Source of the DNA: Leptolyngbya sp. FACHB-261
Lineage (GTDB): Bacteria; Cyanobacteriota; Cyanobacteriia; FACHB-261
Length of the DNA: 64,000 nt
Assembly (NCBI RefSeq): GCF_014696065.1
Contig: NZ_JACJPL010000016.1
Coordinates: 53,814 to 117,813, forward strand
Direction: 5' to 3'
The notes under the pieces were generated by a model that was given only the letters and a program-made list of their open reading frames with translations, ran no database searches and was not told the origin of the DNA. A program made the position numbers and the translations under genes. Of the stretch, positions 12,138-21,603 are shown one piece after another (position 1 is the stretch's first letter; each line of letters opens with the position of its first letter).

Positions 12138-12704
12138 CTAATTCGTAGTCGCTTTGCTTTTCATCGGTCCTGAAAACTCGATCGCGTTGTCGTTATTATC
12201 CAACACAAATGCAAGGCGGCGACCAATGGGTTGATAATCATAAGCTTCAGCAAAGATTGGTACACCGCGTCGGTTCAGTTCTGCTAAAATTGCATCGACG
12301 TCATCAGTACGAAAACAAAGATGGCGATAGCCTTGAAACTGAGTATGTGCAGCGATATCAGCGGGGTCAGCGATCGCTTGTTGCGGTTCTCCACCACCGA
12401 GGATTTCTAAGCGAAAGCCATTGAGTTCCAGGTAAGCCAAATCCACACCGGGAAGTGAAGGTTCTTTCCACCGAATCACTTCCTTAAAGCCAAATTTGTC
12501 TTTATACCACTGCATCGTTTCCTCAAAATTGGGAACTCGCAGCATGATGTGATCGGCTTGGATTGAGTTGAGAGATGACTGCGACTGAGTTTGGGCAAGC
12601 AGAGGAGTTGGAACGAAGTTGGCGACCGTTAAACCGGTCGTTGCAACGATGCCAAGCACAAATGCAGCTATGATTTTCAGCGATATTTTTCTTATCATGC
12701 TCAT
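12138..12704 (-). CDS. VOC/glyoxalase-fold protein with signal peptide
   Basis: 188 residues. The first 35 or so form a signal peptide or membrane anchor (IIAAFVLGIVATTGLTVANF). The rest is a vicinal-oxygen-chelate domain: HIMLRVPNFEETMQWYKDKFGF at the first module, HLCFRTDDVDAILAEL and FVLDNNDNAIEF at the second. H, H and E metal positions are plausible. Possible roles are glyoxalase, dioxygenase or antibiotic binding. It lies 17 bases downstream of an aldo/keto reductase and just upstream of the MRJP-like gene, both also minus strand. Confidence 0.82.
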   Translation of the reverse strand: MSMIRKISLKIIAAFVLGIVATTGLTVANFVPTPLLAQTQSQSSLNSIQADHIMLRVPNFEETMQWYKDKFGFKEVIRWKEPSLPGVDLAYLELNGFRLEILGGGEPQQAIADPADIAAHTQFQGYRHLCFRTDDVDAILAELNRRGVPIFAEAYDYQPIGRRLAFVLDNNDNAIEFSGPMKSKATTN

Positions 12705-12721
12705 GTGTTTATCCTTTTATT

Positions 12722-13615
12722 TCAGATTGACTCTGACTTTATTTTGTTCAGTGTCTCAATTTCATCATCAGTCAGTTGAATTGAAGCAACTTCTACGTTC
12801 TCTTCTAAATGCGCGATCGTGGTTGTGCCGGGAATCAAAAGGATGTTTGGTGCACGGTGGAGTAACCATGACAACGCGATTTGATTGGGTTTTACCTGAT
12901 GACGATCGGCAATCTCCGCTAATGCTCCTTCTGCACTGGCAAGTGGCGCACCTCGCTTAAGGGGATGGGCACCCAAAGAACCGTAGGGAACAAAGGCAAT
13001 ATCATGTTTCGTACAGTAATTGAGCAAGTCTTCCTCAATTCGTTCGGTAATGCTGAAGCGATTTTGTATCGAGGCGATCGGCACAATTTGACGCGCTTCT
13101 TCCAGTTGGGCGATCGATACATTTGACAATCCAATGTGGCGAATTTTGCCTTCCTGCTGCAACGTTGCCAACATCCCAACGGATTCCGTAAACGGCACAT
13201 TGGGATCAGGGCGGTGCAGTTGGTAGAGGGCAATTTGCTCTAGCTTGAGTCGTTGTAAACTGGCTTCACAACCGCGTCTGAGGTTCTCAGGACGGGCATT
13301 GGCTTGAATGCGATCGGGGGCAGGTTTGTCAATTCCACCTTTGGTGGCGATCACGAGGTTGTCCGGATACGGATGAAGTGCCGCTGCGATCAATTCTTCA
13401 TTGAATCCGGGTCCGTATGCCTCTGCGGTATCAATAAAGTTAATGCCTAATTCAACCGCACGATGTAAAAGTTTTTGTCCTTCTTCCCAGTCTGAGTAAG
13501 GACCAAAGTTACCAGGCTGTCCTGTCAAACGCATCGCACCATATCCAATCCGGTTGACGAGTAATTCATTGGCGATCGCAAACGAAGAAGCAGGGTATGC
13601 AGATATATGATTCAT
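12722..13615 (-). CDS. Aldo/keto reductase (YdbC-like oxidoreductase)
   Basis: 297 residues. A second, divergent aldo/keto reductase of the operon. Catalytic residues are seen in FIDTAEAYGPG (D, Y), VIATKGG (K) and ALYQLHRPD (H). LLIPGTTTIAHLEENV is the usual C-terminal cofactor-binding segment. Its ATG overlaps the stop of the upstream MFS gene by four bases (ATGA), indicating translational coupling. Substrate unknown. Confidence 0.87.
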   Translation of the reverse strand: MNHISAYPASSFAIANELLVNRIGYGAMRLTGQPGNFGPYSDWEEGQKLLHRAVELGINFIDTAEAYGPGFNEELIAAALHPYPDNLVIATKGGIDKPAPDRIQANARPENLRRGCEASLQRLKLEQIALYQLHRPDPNVPFTESVGMLATLQQEGKIRHIGLSNVSIAQLEEARQIVPIASIQNRFSITERIEEDLLNYCTKHDIAFVPYGSLGAHPLKRGAPLASAEGALAEIADRHQVKPNQIALSWLLHRAPNILLIPGTTTIAHLEENVEVASIQLTDDEIETLNKIKSESI

Positions 13616-14838
13616 ATTGATATTGATTCAGAATTTGAGGAATGACGAGACAGATGAGCAGAAAAGTAAAGTAAGCCAAGCGCCAGCAGAGCAATGACTC
13701 CAGCCACCCAACCAGTCGCAGTTAAGCCACCAAGACGAAGCACTTGCCCCCCAACGACAGCCCCTAAACCAATGCCTACATTGCAAATCGACACATTCAA
13801 AGCTGCGGCTAGTTCTGGTGCTTGAGGTGCCAGACCAATGACGCGATACTGGTTCACAATAAATGAGGCACTGTGAGCAACTCCCCAAACAACCAGTACT
13901 GCCACAGTGACACCAGGTATTGTACCGACTAAGGACATCAACGCCATTGCGATCGCCAGCACGAGCAGCGTTAGGCTCGTTGCCCAAATGGGACGTTTAG
14001 CAACCGCTTCTCCACCCAAGAAATTGCCGAGAAGGCCCATTGCGCCAAACAGTAACAGCAATGCACTGACGAAACTAATGCTAAAACCACTGACATCTTC
14101 TAGAAACGCTGCCAGGTAGGTGTAAGCCGTGAACATTCCCGTAAACGCGATACCTGAAACTGCTAACCCGACAATCAGCACGGGTTGTTTGAACGTACCG
14201 ATCTGAGCTAGCGCATTGCCTTGAGTCACGATCGGCACTTCTGGTAATGCTACCCAAAGCGCCAGAAACGCCAGAAGGGATAAGGCTGCCACTACAAAGT
14301 ATGCTGCACGCCAATCGAAAACACTCGCAACAAACGTCCCTAACGGTACACCTAACACCGCTGCCATCGAGATTCCAGCAAAAACAATGGCGCTGGCTCG
14401 TCCGCGTTGGGCCTCTGGGACCAGTTGCCCTGCCGCTACACTCACCACAGACCAAAACAAAGCCAGAGCAGGTGCAGGCAAAACTCGCGCAATCAGCAGC
14501 ACCCAGAAGTTAGGAGCGATTGCACACAGCAGATTTGCACCCACAAACACAACTAGCAAAAGCAGAAACAATTTGCGGCGGTTAACATGGGCGGTTAACG
14601 CTGTGAGGATGGGTCCGGAAATGGCAACGAGTAAGGCAAACGCAGTCAGCAACCAACCTGCTTGGCTCAGTTCCACGTTCAGATCACGAGCGATCAGTGG
14701 TAACAATCCCACCACGATAAATTCAAAGGTGACGATCGCAAATGCGCTAAACGCAAGTGCCCAAATGCTTTTAGGAATGAAGGAATTGGGAGGCGAGGTT
14801 TGTCTAGAGCGATCGGCTGGAGTTGAATTGGATTTCAT
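13612..14838 (-). CDS. MFS transporter, DHA1-type exporter
   Basis: 408 residues with about twelve hydrophobic segments and no signal peptide, matching drug:H+ antiporters of the DHA1 type (arabinose-efflux-like). A loop-like NRRKLF follows the second helix and a PEAQRGRASAIVFAG segment marks the central helices. It is the first gene of a minus-strand run and is coupled by a four-base overlap to an aldo/keto reductase, which suggests export of a toxic compound or metabolite. Substrate cannot be read from sequence. Confidence 0.88.
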   Translation of the reverse strand: MKSNSTPADRSRQTSPPNSFIPKSIWALAFSAFAIVTFEFIVVGLLPLIARDLNVELSQAGWLLTAFALLVAISGPILTALTAHVNRRKLFLLLLVVFVGANLLCAIAPNFWVLLIARVLPAPALALFWSVVSVAAGQLVPEAQRGRASAIVFAGISMAAVLGVPLGTFVASVFDWRAAYFVVAALSLLAFLALWVALPEVPIVTQGNALAQIGTFKQPVLIVGLAVSGIAFTGMFTAYTYLAAFLEDVSGFSISFVSALLLLFGAMGLLGNFLGGEAVAKRPIWATSLTLLVLAIAMALMSLVGTIPGVTVAVLVVWGVAHSASFIVNQYRVIGLAPQAPELAAALNVSICNVGIGLGAVVGGQVLRLGGLTATGWVAGVIALLALGLLYFSAHLSRHSSNSESISI

Positions 14839-15030
14839 GATGATGCTTGTGTAACAGAGTAAAAAACGCGTCTAGAAATCTCATTGATTAGACTTGTCGG
14901 GTAATAACGAGAAAAACGGCTGAAAGCTTTGTCCTACGGGGTTTATGACGATTTTTAGTAAAAACAGCGGAAAAGACTGCCACGTAAGGCTTTCAAGGAT
15001 TTTCCCTTCTATTTCCCGACGACTCTATCG

Positions 15031-15654
15031 TTAAAGCTTTCTAGCTCCAGTCGTTTGCGTTTGGGTGGGTCTACCCGATTCGTGGCACATATTAGGCGTT
15101 CGAGACCCTGGATAGAAAAAACCATTTTCTACTCGAAATAGTTCGTGGTCGCCAAGACACTCACCTCTAGGCGGGAAAAAAGCACACCCTGTTTCAGTCA
15201 CGTCCTTTAACTCGCCCACTATCAATTGCTCTCCACAATTACCAAGAGCTTGCCGCCCTTCCTCACTTTGAGCAATAAAGAACATGCTTTCGATAAATAT
15301 CGTTGCTTCTCTGGTATTCCTGAGTTCAGGGCGAACTTGCCCTAGTTCATAAGGACCCGTGCTGACAAAGGAATACAATGGGCGCTGGCATTCGGCATCA
15401 GCAAAGAAGCTGTAGCGAACCACAAAGTTGGTGTCACTCCAAACATAGTGTCGCTTGAGATTAACAACAGGTAACCCTTCACCCAGGCTAAGATTTCCAC
15501 ATCCAACTGATTCCCACTCCCCGACTAAGTCACGGGTTGTAAAAGGCAAACTCGTTGCGGTGGTAGCAAATAACGAACGGCTTAAGCCAAGTACCAAAAC
15601 CACAATCAAGACAATTTGTAGAAATCGGGACAAATATATCTTGCTTGCTTTCAC
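15031..15654 (-). CDS. Secreted Cys-containing hypothetical protein, APCDD1-like pattern
   Basis: 207 residues with an N-terminal signal/anchor segment (IVLIVVLVLGLSRSLFA). The mature part has W-E-S-V-G-C, then YSFFADAECQRPLY, GPYELG, NCGEQL, GCAFF and a terminal MCHESGRP. The spacing of Cys and aromatic residues resembles APCDD1-type beta-barrel domains; this is tentative. The start is a GTG directly after the TAG stop of the upstream SDR gene, so the two are co-translated. Confidence 0.6.
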   Translation of the reverse strand: MKASKIYLSRFLQIVLIVVLVLGLSRSLFATTATSLPFTTRDLVGEWESVGCGNLSLGEGLPVVNLKRHYVWSDTNFVVRYSFFADAECQRPLYSFVSTGPYELGQVRPELRNTREATIFIESMFFIAQSEEGRQALGNCGEQLIVGELKDVTETGCAFFPPRGECLGDHELFRVENGFFYPGSRTPNMCHESGRPTQTQTTGARKL

Positions 15655-16551
15655 CTATGCTAAATCTCCACCATCAATGACAATATCAGCTCCATTAATG
15701 TAAGGTGCGTTATCGGTGCAAAGCCACATGACTAATTTTGCGACTTCCTCAACTTGACCGATGCGCCCAACGGGAACATTCGCTTGTACAGTTTCTGCTT
15801 TTCTTTGCTGATCGCCCCCAACAAATCGATCGACCTGTGGTGTATCAATGAAACCAGGAGAGATTGAGTTGGCTCGGATTCCTTGTCTTGGGTGGGCGAG
15901 AGCGGCAGATTTGGTTAACCCGATAATGGCATGTTTACTAGCAACATAAGCTGGAATGATGGGAAAGCCAATATGTCCTGCTGTAGATGCATTGTTGATA
16001 ATAACGCCGCTTCCTTGCTTCAGCATTTGCGGGATTTCGTAGAGCATTGACAGAAACACACCCCGCGCATTCGTGTTCATTACAACGTTCCAGTTGTCTA
16101 AAGTCTGTTCAACAAACGGAACGACTGTACCTTCATAACCAGCATTATTAAAAGCGATATCCAAGCGTCCATAAGTTGCCACGGTTGTATCAATCAAGTT
16201 CTTCACTTGATCAGGTACCATCACATCTGTTCTGACATAAAGGGCTTCACCTCCAGCTTGTCTAATCTCCTGTTCTACTTCCTGACCCAGATTGGTACGT
16301 CGACCACAAAAAACAACCCGTGCCCCCTCACGAGCAAAGGCGATCGCCGTACCACGTCCGATGCCAGAGGTTGCGCCCGTAATCAGGACAACTTTGTCTT
16401 CAAATCGTCTTTGGGTGATACTTGAGGCAGGAGTGGGAACAGGAGCAGATTCTTGAGCTTTTCCTGAATTGGGGTTGAGGGTGCTGGCTGCCAAACCTGC
16501 TAAAACGGTTCCACCGCCAATAATGATCTTGCGTCGTTTACTTCGTTGCAT
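15655..16551 (-). CDS. Short-chain dehydrogenase with Tat-like signal
   Basis: 298 residues. The N-terminus has basic residues (SKRRK) followed by a short hydrophobic, Gly-rich stretch and AQESA, which fits a Tat leader, so the enzyme may act outside the cytoplasm. The SDR core is complete: TGATSGIG at the nucleotide site, NNAGYEG, then the catalytic YVASK, and a C-terminal DGGDLA. It is a close paralogue of the next SDR upstream (16799-17737); a scrap of a third copy lies between them. Substrate unknown. Confidence 0.87.
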   Translation of the reverse strand: MQRSKRRKIIIGGGTVLAGLAASTLNPNSGKAQESAPVPTPASSITQRRFEDKVVLITGATSGIGRGTAIAFAREGARVVFCGRRTNLGQEVEQEIRQAGGEALYVRTDVMVPDQVKNLIDTTVATYGRLDIAFNNAGYEGTVVPFVEQTLDNWNVVMNTNARGVFLSMLYEIPQMLKQGSGVIINNASTAGHIGFPIIPAYVASKHAIIGLTKSAALAHPRQGIRANSISPGFIDTPQVDRFVGGDQQRKAETVQANVPVGRIGQVEEVAKLVMWLCTDNAPYINGADIVIDGGDLA

Positions 16552-16711
16552 GATTGATAACGTATTGATACGGTTTCATAGGAAATAAAGTGAATCATTG
16601 AAGCTAGATGGAATGCTGAAGTACTATTGCTAAACACAACACAACATTGACAGGTCGTCCTTTAATAGTTCTGTGCCAGAATCAGTTATTGAATTAGAAT
16701 TTGACTAACAG

Positions 16712-16786
16712 TTAAATCAGATCTCCACCATCAATTATGGTGTCGCTTCTATGGATGAATGACAAATCATTTGCGTTAAGCCACAT
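16712..16786 (-). pseudogene. C-terminal scrap of a third SDR gene
   Basis: The minus-strand frame reads MWLNANDLSF.. and ends SDTIIDGGDLI before a TAA at 16712-16714. This equals the last 24 residues of the two flanking Tat-SDR genes (their ends are ..IVIDGGDLA and ..FIDGGQTADI). The upstream part is absent. It marks a tandem SDR array in which one member was deleted. Confidence 0.7.
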
Positions 16787-16798
16787 ACCTCACTGATA

Positions 16799-17737
16799 TT
16801 AAATATCGGCAGTTTGTCCTCCATCAATAAAGAACGAGGCACCTGTCGAGAATGAGCATTCGTCTGAAGCTAGCCACAGCACCATCGCCGACGTCTCTTC
16901 TACCCGTCCGATCCGCTGAAGCGGGACGTCGCGACGGACTCCCTCCGCCTTCTGTTGAGGGTCGTTGTTTGTGAACCGATCTACCTGTGCCGTATCGATG
17001 TAAGCAGGTACCAATGCATTGACGCGAATACCCCGTCCAGCAAGCGCGAGCGCAGCCGACTTCGTAAGCCCGATTATCGCGTGCTTGCTCGTTACATAAG
17101 GGGTGACAATACCGCCTGTGTTCGCGCCATAGCCGCCGACTGATGATGTGTTGATAATGACGCCGCTGCCTTGGCTAGCCATTACTGGAGCCTCTCGGAG
17201 AAGGCAGTGGTACATTCCTCGTACATTTGTATTCATCACAACATCATAGTTCTCCAACGTATCATCAAGGAGTGAGACAATCTGCCCCTCATACCCCGCA
17301 TTGTTAAATGCGATGTCAATACGTCCTTCGTAGAGGTCGAGGATACGATCGAAAAAGGCATTCACTTGATCTGGCTGTGTAACATCAGTTTGGATGTACG
17401 TTGCCTCACCGCCCTCGCTGCGGATGAGATTCTCTACCTCACGACCGAGGTTCTCGCGCCGCCCATTAAATACAACACGTGCTCCTTCTCTAGCAAACGC
17501 GATCGCTGCTGCACGTCCCATACCAGAGGTTGCTCCCGTAATTAAGACAACTTTGCCTTGAAAGCGATTACCGATCCGGGTTGGTTGTGCTGATGTGTCT
17601 GGAGTATTAGGGCTTGTGCTTTGAGCATTAGCGATACTATTTCCTGCTGTGGCGATCGCTGCAACACCTGTCAGTGCCCCTCCACCCAATTGAATGAAGC
17701 GACGGCGAGAATTGTTTTGTAATAGCTTATTGAACAT
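16799..17737 (-). CDS. Short-chain dehydrogenase with Tat signal
   Basis: 312 residues. The leader has SRRRFIQ followed by a hydrophobic Gly/Ala segment and NAQS, a good twin-arginine signal. The SDR core shows TGATSGMGR, NNAGYEG, the serine region INTSSVGG and the catalytic YVTSK. It lies ten bases downstream of an NTF2-like gene and upstream of a paralogue. Base composition around its middle (many CGC/GCG runs) looks somewhat more GC-rich than its neighbour. Substrate unknown. Confidence 0.87.
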   Translation of the reverse strand: MFNKLLQNNSRRRFIQLGGGALTGVAAIATAGNSIANAQSTSPNTPDTSAQPTRIGNRFQGKVVLITGATSGMGRAAAIAFAREGARVVFNGRRENLGREVENLIRSEGGEATYIQTDVTQPDQVNAFFDRILDLYEGRIDIAFNNAGYEGQIVSLLDDTLENYDVVMNTNVRGMYHCLLREAPVMASQGSGVIINTSSVGGYGANTGGIVTPYVTSKHAIIGLTKSAALALAGRGIRVNALVPAYIDTAQVDRFTNNDPQQKAEGVRRDVPLQRIGRVEETSAMVLWLASDECSFSTGASFFIDGGQTADI

Positions 17738-17746
17738 TTGTTTCTC

Positions 17747-18208
17747 CTACTGAAGTGGGGGTTCATAGGGAACTGATGAATGCTCATGGACAATTAACCA
17801 TGCTCCATCCCGTTGCTCCCAAAGAATGGTCATCCGTCCTTCACGCTCATCAACAGTTCCATCTTTAGCACGGGCTGTAATGCGCCAATTAAAACCAGTC
17901 CACGCCAGGTTGCCGCGACGCTGCGCCCAGATATCCCAGGGAATCCATTCCAGTGATGCTAAGTTGGGATAGACATTTGTGAGCAAGCCCACTTTCAAGT
18001 TTTCCCAACCTTGATGTCCGTCTCTTGGTAAACCGTTATCGTAATAAATGATGTCTGGATCAGGAGCATAGAAACGCCCAGCTTGCTCAAAATCAGGCTC
18101 ACCTGTGCGGGTACTCCACGAGGCGCAGTAATCCTGCACCAGTTGTTTAAATACAGCCAAATCATTACCAGCAAGCATAGTAATGGGTTCGTAAGAGGTA
18201 CTTGTCAT
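17747..18208 (-). CDS. SnoaL/NTF2-like protein (ketosteroid-isomerase fold)
   Basis: 153 residues, the usual size for the cone-shaped NTF2-like fold. Indicative segments are QLVQDYCASWSTRT, FYAPDPDIIYYDNG, GHQGWENLKVG and a terminal TILWEQRDGAWLIVHEHSS. Members are isomerases, hydratases or binding proteins. It sits between two SDR genes, and SDR plus NTF2-like pairs often act on the same small molecule, but that is inference. Confidence 0.8.
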   Translation of the reverse strand: MTSTSYEPITMLAGNDLAVFKQLVQDYCASWSTRTGEPDFEQAGRFYAPDPDIIYYDNGLPRDGHQGWENLKVGLLTNVYPNLASLEWIPWDIWAQRRGNLAWTGFNWRITARAKDGTVDEREGRMTILWEQRDGAWLIVHEHSSVPYEPPLQ

Positions 18209-18239
18209 AGAATGTGATGTTGGTGAAACTTCAGGAAAT

Positions 18240-19097
18240 TTAGTGAGTCATCTGTGTAGAAAAAGCAGTATTGACTGTAGTTTGCTCCCAAGCATCCAGC
18301 TCTTGAGCAACCGATCGCAGCTTGCCGCGAATTCGTTCTAGAGCATCTGCCCCCAACACTAGACGCTGAGGGGGATTTTCTACATTGACGACCTTCATCA
18401 TGGCTGCTGCTGCCAGGGCTGGATCGCCTGCCTGGTTACCACCCTCTTGATCCATCCAATCCCGGGTTTGACCGCTGGACTTAGCATAGGCATCAATTAC
18501 TCGCTCTGAGCGAACCATCGATCGCCCTGCCCAATCAGTGCGGAAAGAGCCCGGTTCAACAATCGTGATACGAATGTTAAATGGTGCAACTTCCAGAGCG
18601 AGTGCTTCAGAAATTCCTTCTAAAGCGAACTTTGTGCCGTTGTAGATACCAAAGCCTGCATACCCAGTAAAACCGCCCACCGAAGAGATGTTGAGGATAT
18701 GTCCCGAGCTCTGTTCTCGCATCACAGGCAATACGGCTTGGATCATCCACAAAGCACCAAAAAGGTTGGTTTCAAATTGGGTGCGAGCTTCTGCTTCGCT
18801 TGCTTCCTCAATACTGCCTAACAATCCATATCCAGCATTGTTAACTAGCACGTCAATACGTCCAAAGGTATTGATAGCTGTATGAATTGCGCTTTCAACT
18901 TCCTGGCGATCGGTAACATCCAAACGAATCGCTTTAGCAGTATCTGGGTATTGCTGCGCTAAATCATCCAGTTGTTCAGGTTTACGTGCTGTCGCAATCA
19001 CGCGATCGCCCTTTTCAAGCACAGCTTCAGTGAGCGATCGTCCAAATCCACTAGAGCTACCCGTGATTAACCAAACCTTTGTGTTGTTGCTAGCCAT
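18240..19097 (-). CDS. Short-chain dehydrogenase/reductase
   Basis: 285 residues, cytoplasmic (no signal). Classical SDR: LITGSSSGFGR at the nucleotide site, RLDVTD, NNAGYG, LNISSVGG and catalytic YNGTK. The sequence type (FGRSL.EA..KGD, then a long C-terminal substrate loop ending in DAWE) is that of the oxidoreductases common next to AraC regulators. Preceded by a 90-base gap and followed by the NTF2-like gene. Confidence 0.87.
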   Translation of the reverse strand: MASNNTKVWLITGSSSGFGRSLTEAVLEKGDRVIATARKPEQLDDLAQQYPDTAKAIRLDVTDRQEVESAIHTAINTFGRIDVLVNNAGYGLLGSIEEASEAEARTQFETNLFGALWMIQAVLPVMREQSSGHILNISSVGGFTGYAGFGIYNGTKFALEGISEALALEVAPFNIRITIVEPGSFRTDWAGRSMVRSERVIDAYAKSSGQTRDWMDQEGGNQAGDPALAAAAMMKVVNVENPPQRLVLGADALERIRGKLRSVAQELDAWEQTTVNTAFSTQMTH

Positions 19098-19187
19098 GTT
19101 TGATCTCCTGTTGAGTAATGAAACTGAACATCAAAGTACTCACTGCAAAAGTCTTTGGAAGCTTAGATTAGGATGGACGGTAAAACC

Positions 19188-20000
19188 TCAAGACAGCAGG
19201 AATTGTAATAGGGCTGCACTCAGTGCCTCTGGTTGTTCGACATGCGGTAAGTGACCACAGCGATCGATGAGTGTGAGTTGAGAGTGGGGAAGCTGATGAG
19301 AAAGACGTTCACTCCAGGCAGGTGAAGTAAACTGATCGTTTTGCCCGTGGATAAATAGCGTTGGAATGGTGAGGTCAGAGAGGCGATCGCCTAATTTATC
19401 CTCATCTCGACCAATGGATTGAATTAGCTGCTGTTTAGTATAGCCGTCATTTATAAGCATCTGCTGGGTAAATCGTTGATCAATTGCGTGTTCAGTCACA
19501 AAATTACAATTGTTGTAAAACAGAGATTGCAGTAATTGTTGAGCGTGTTCACGAACTGATGGAGGTTGTAATGCGATGAGTGATGATTGCTCTAACATCG
19601 TTGAACTCAAATGAGCATTCACGAAAGCAAGGTGATTGACTTGATCCGAATACTGCAATGTAAAAGCAGCCGCGACCCATCCCCCAATTCCTGCCCCAAC
19701 CAAGGAAACTTCTCGAATTCCTAATACTTGACAAAATCCATCTAGGAAATCAACCAGCGTTTTAATTCGATAATTGAGTAGAGGTTTGGTGGAATAGCCA
19801 AAGCCAATTTGATCCAGCGCAATCACATAAAAATGGGTTGATAATTCCTCCATGACAAGATGCCACTGATACGCTGTTTCGACCAACCCATGCAGCAAGA
19901 TGACCAATGGTCCCTCACCTGCTTCCAAATAGTGCAGCTCTGTACCATACACCAGGGCATAGTTTTCTGCGATCGCAGGATGCAGTTTTGAAGAAACCAT
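19188..20000 (-). CDS. Alpha/beta hydrolase
   Basis: 270 residues. A typical alpha/beta hydrolase: oxyanion HG in LLHGLVET, nucleophile region SLVGAGIGGW (an alanine stands where the usual serine of G-x-S-x-G would be), acid in FIHGQNDQFTS and histidine in DRCGHLPHVEQPE. The missing nucleophilic serine suggests a non-hydrolytic or altered member unless another residue serves. Lies 90 bases upstream of an SDR on the same strand and downstream of an AraC-type regulator. Confidence 0.82.
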   Translation of the reverse strand: MVSSKLHPAIAENYALVYGTELHYLEAGEGPLVILLHGLVETAYQWHLVMEELSTHFYVIALDQIGFGYSTKPLLNYRIKTLVDFLDGFCQVLGIREVSLVGAGIGGWVAAAFTLQYSDQVNHLAFVNAHLSSTMLEQSSLIALQPPSVREHAQQLLQSLFYNNCNFVTEHAIDQRFTQQMLINDGYTKQQLIQSIGRDEDKLGDRLSDLTIPTLFIHGQNDQFTSPAWSERLSHQLPHSQLTLIDRCGHLPHVEQPEALSAALLQFLLS

Positions 20001-20141
20001 TGCCGTACTCCTGAACGTTAAACTGCCAAAGCAGTATGGGCGGAGTATAAGACACTCCTGATGGAGAAGTCTTGTAAATTTACGATCGTCGTTGTAAATT
20101 CTGGCGATTTCTTGTATTCTTGAATAAGTTTTGAGAGGTAA

Positions 20142-21002
20142 TTAGAGGCGATCGCGATACTGTTGCGGTGTCAGCGTTGTGTGTTTGCGAAACGTATGGG
20201 TGAAATGGCTCTGATCATAAAAGCCCAACTGCTGACCTACTTCAGCAATTGAGAACTGTGGATTGGATAGGAGTTTTCTAGCTTGTTCAATTCGGCATTT
20301 CATTACATACTGATGCGGAGGCATTCCAGTGCTTTGCTTAAACCGCTTACCAAAGTGATGCGGGCTCATATTCGCGACTTTGGCTAACTCAGCTAACTTT
20401 ATTTCTTGTTCAAAATGGCTTTTAATGTAATCTATCACTTGCCTTAACTTAACTTGCGGCAATCCTTCAGGTGTGTTGGAATCGCGAACAGTAATAGCGC
20501 AATGCTGGCGTAACAAATGAACTGCTAACACGTTTTGCAGCGATTCAACATAGAGCTTGTTGAATGGAGTACCGCTATTTAGCTCTGTCATAAATGCCAG
20601 TGCAAGTTGCTCTAAAAAGGGATCACGGATTGCAAACCGATCAATCAACTCAATCTGCTGAGGCGGCTGTTCAAAACTCTCGATAGCCACTTGTTCTAAA
20701 TGTGATGGCGGCAGATAAAGTTCTAACAGCTCAACCTCCTCATCCCAGAGCCATTCAGGTGCTTGCTGAGCAGGCACGAACGTGAATCCGCCTGGGTAGG
20801 AGGGGCTTCTTAGCCATTTGCCATCATTAAGTCGCCGTTCTAAATGATCGGCGTTAGCAATGTGAAAGATGAGGCAGTGCTTTGGAATGCCAGGATAAGC
20901 GACGCGATCGGGAGGCGGAGGACTCACATCTTGACACGCACGAAATCCATTCCATATCAGCTCTATAGGTTTATCAATCGGTTGTTTCAACGATGAAGAC
21001 AT
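20142..21002 (-). CDS. AraC-family transcriptional regulator
   Basis: 286 residues. The C-terminal 100 hold the double helix-turn-helix of the AraC/XylS family: KLAELAKVANMSPHHFGKRF and IAEVGQQLGFYDQSHFTHTF, ending in TPQQYR. The N-terminal part is a cupin-like sensing domain of unknown ligand. It lies upstream of the hydrolase and SDR genes on the same strand, which it probably controls. Confidence 0.88.
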   Translation of the reverse strand: MSSSLKQPIDKPIELIWNGFRACQDVSPPPPDRVAYPGIPKHCLIFHIANADHLERRLNDGKWLRSPSYPGGFTFVPAQQAPEWLWDEEVELLELYLPPSHLEQVAIESFEQPPQQIELIDRFAIRDPFLEQLALAFMTELNSGTPFNKLYVESLQNVLAVHLLRQHCAITVRDSNTPEGLPQVKLRQVIDYIKSHFEQEIKLAELAKVANMSPHHFGKRFKQSTGMPPHQYVMKCRIEQARKLLSNPQFSIAEVGQQLGFYDQSHFTHTFRKHTTLTPQQYRDRL

Positions 21003-21141
21003 ACATTTCTCTCAAACTTTTAATTCGAGGTCACATACTCTTTGTACAGTTCTTCACTCGTTTTCTCTCAATTCTTTCACCTGAGCAAGAGTTTGGGTTG
21101 AATAATCTTGTCAATTCTACCAAAGCAGAATTTTCACAGGA

Positions 21142-21462
21142 CTAAGCAGGCAGCTTCTGCTGATTTCTTTCTAGAAGCGTTATCAGCACGGGTGACAGAG
21201 ACACCTTCGCGTCCGTGCAGGCTCTCAATTGCTGACCGTAAGGCTTGTCCGCATTGATGCACCGGAATTTTTCCAACGGCCCCTCCGGTCCTGCCGCCGT
21301 ACGTCTCAGGCAATTGCTCCCGGCAGGTAACCCGTGAGCCTCCGGGTAATCGACACTGGCTGCTATCGCCACATAGTGGCTGAGGTTTACGAGGGCTCGC
21401 AATCGGTCAACCTCCAGATGGTGACAGACGCCATGCCGCTTCTTATCGCCAGTATCTAACAC
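21142..21462 (-). CDS. Doubtful small ORF in a GC-rich patch
   Basis: 106 codons rich in Leu, Arg, Gly and Cys with no domain I recognise (central LRRTAAGPEGPLEKF). The patch is visibly more GC-rich and differently composed than the flanking genes, so it may be a fragment of a mobile element or structured RNA rather than a protein. No clear ribosome-binding site. Confidence 0.25.
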   Translation of the reverse strand: MLDTGDKKRHGVCHHLEVDRLRALVNLSHYVAIAASVDYPEAHGLPAGSNCLRRTAAGPEGPLEKFRCINADKPYGQQLRACTDAKVSLSPVLITLLERNQQKLPA

Positions 21463-21603
21463 GATTTAGAGTTCCGCGCAACAATTGCCTACTATTTCGC
21501 AACTTCTCTAGTCAAAGATGCACTATGAAGTAGCTCCGGCAAGTAACTTTAAAGGCACGGGGAAACGTTCGTGTTGAATTTCAGCCTTCACATCACAGCA
21601 GCA

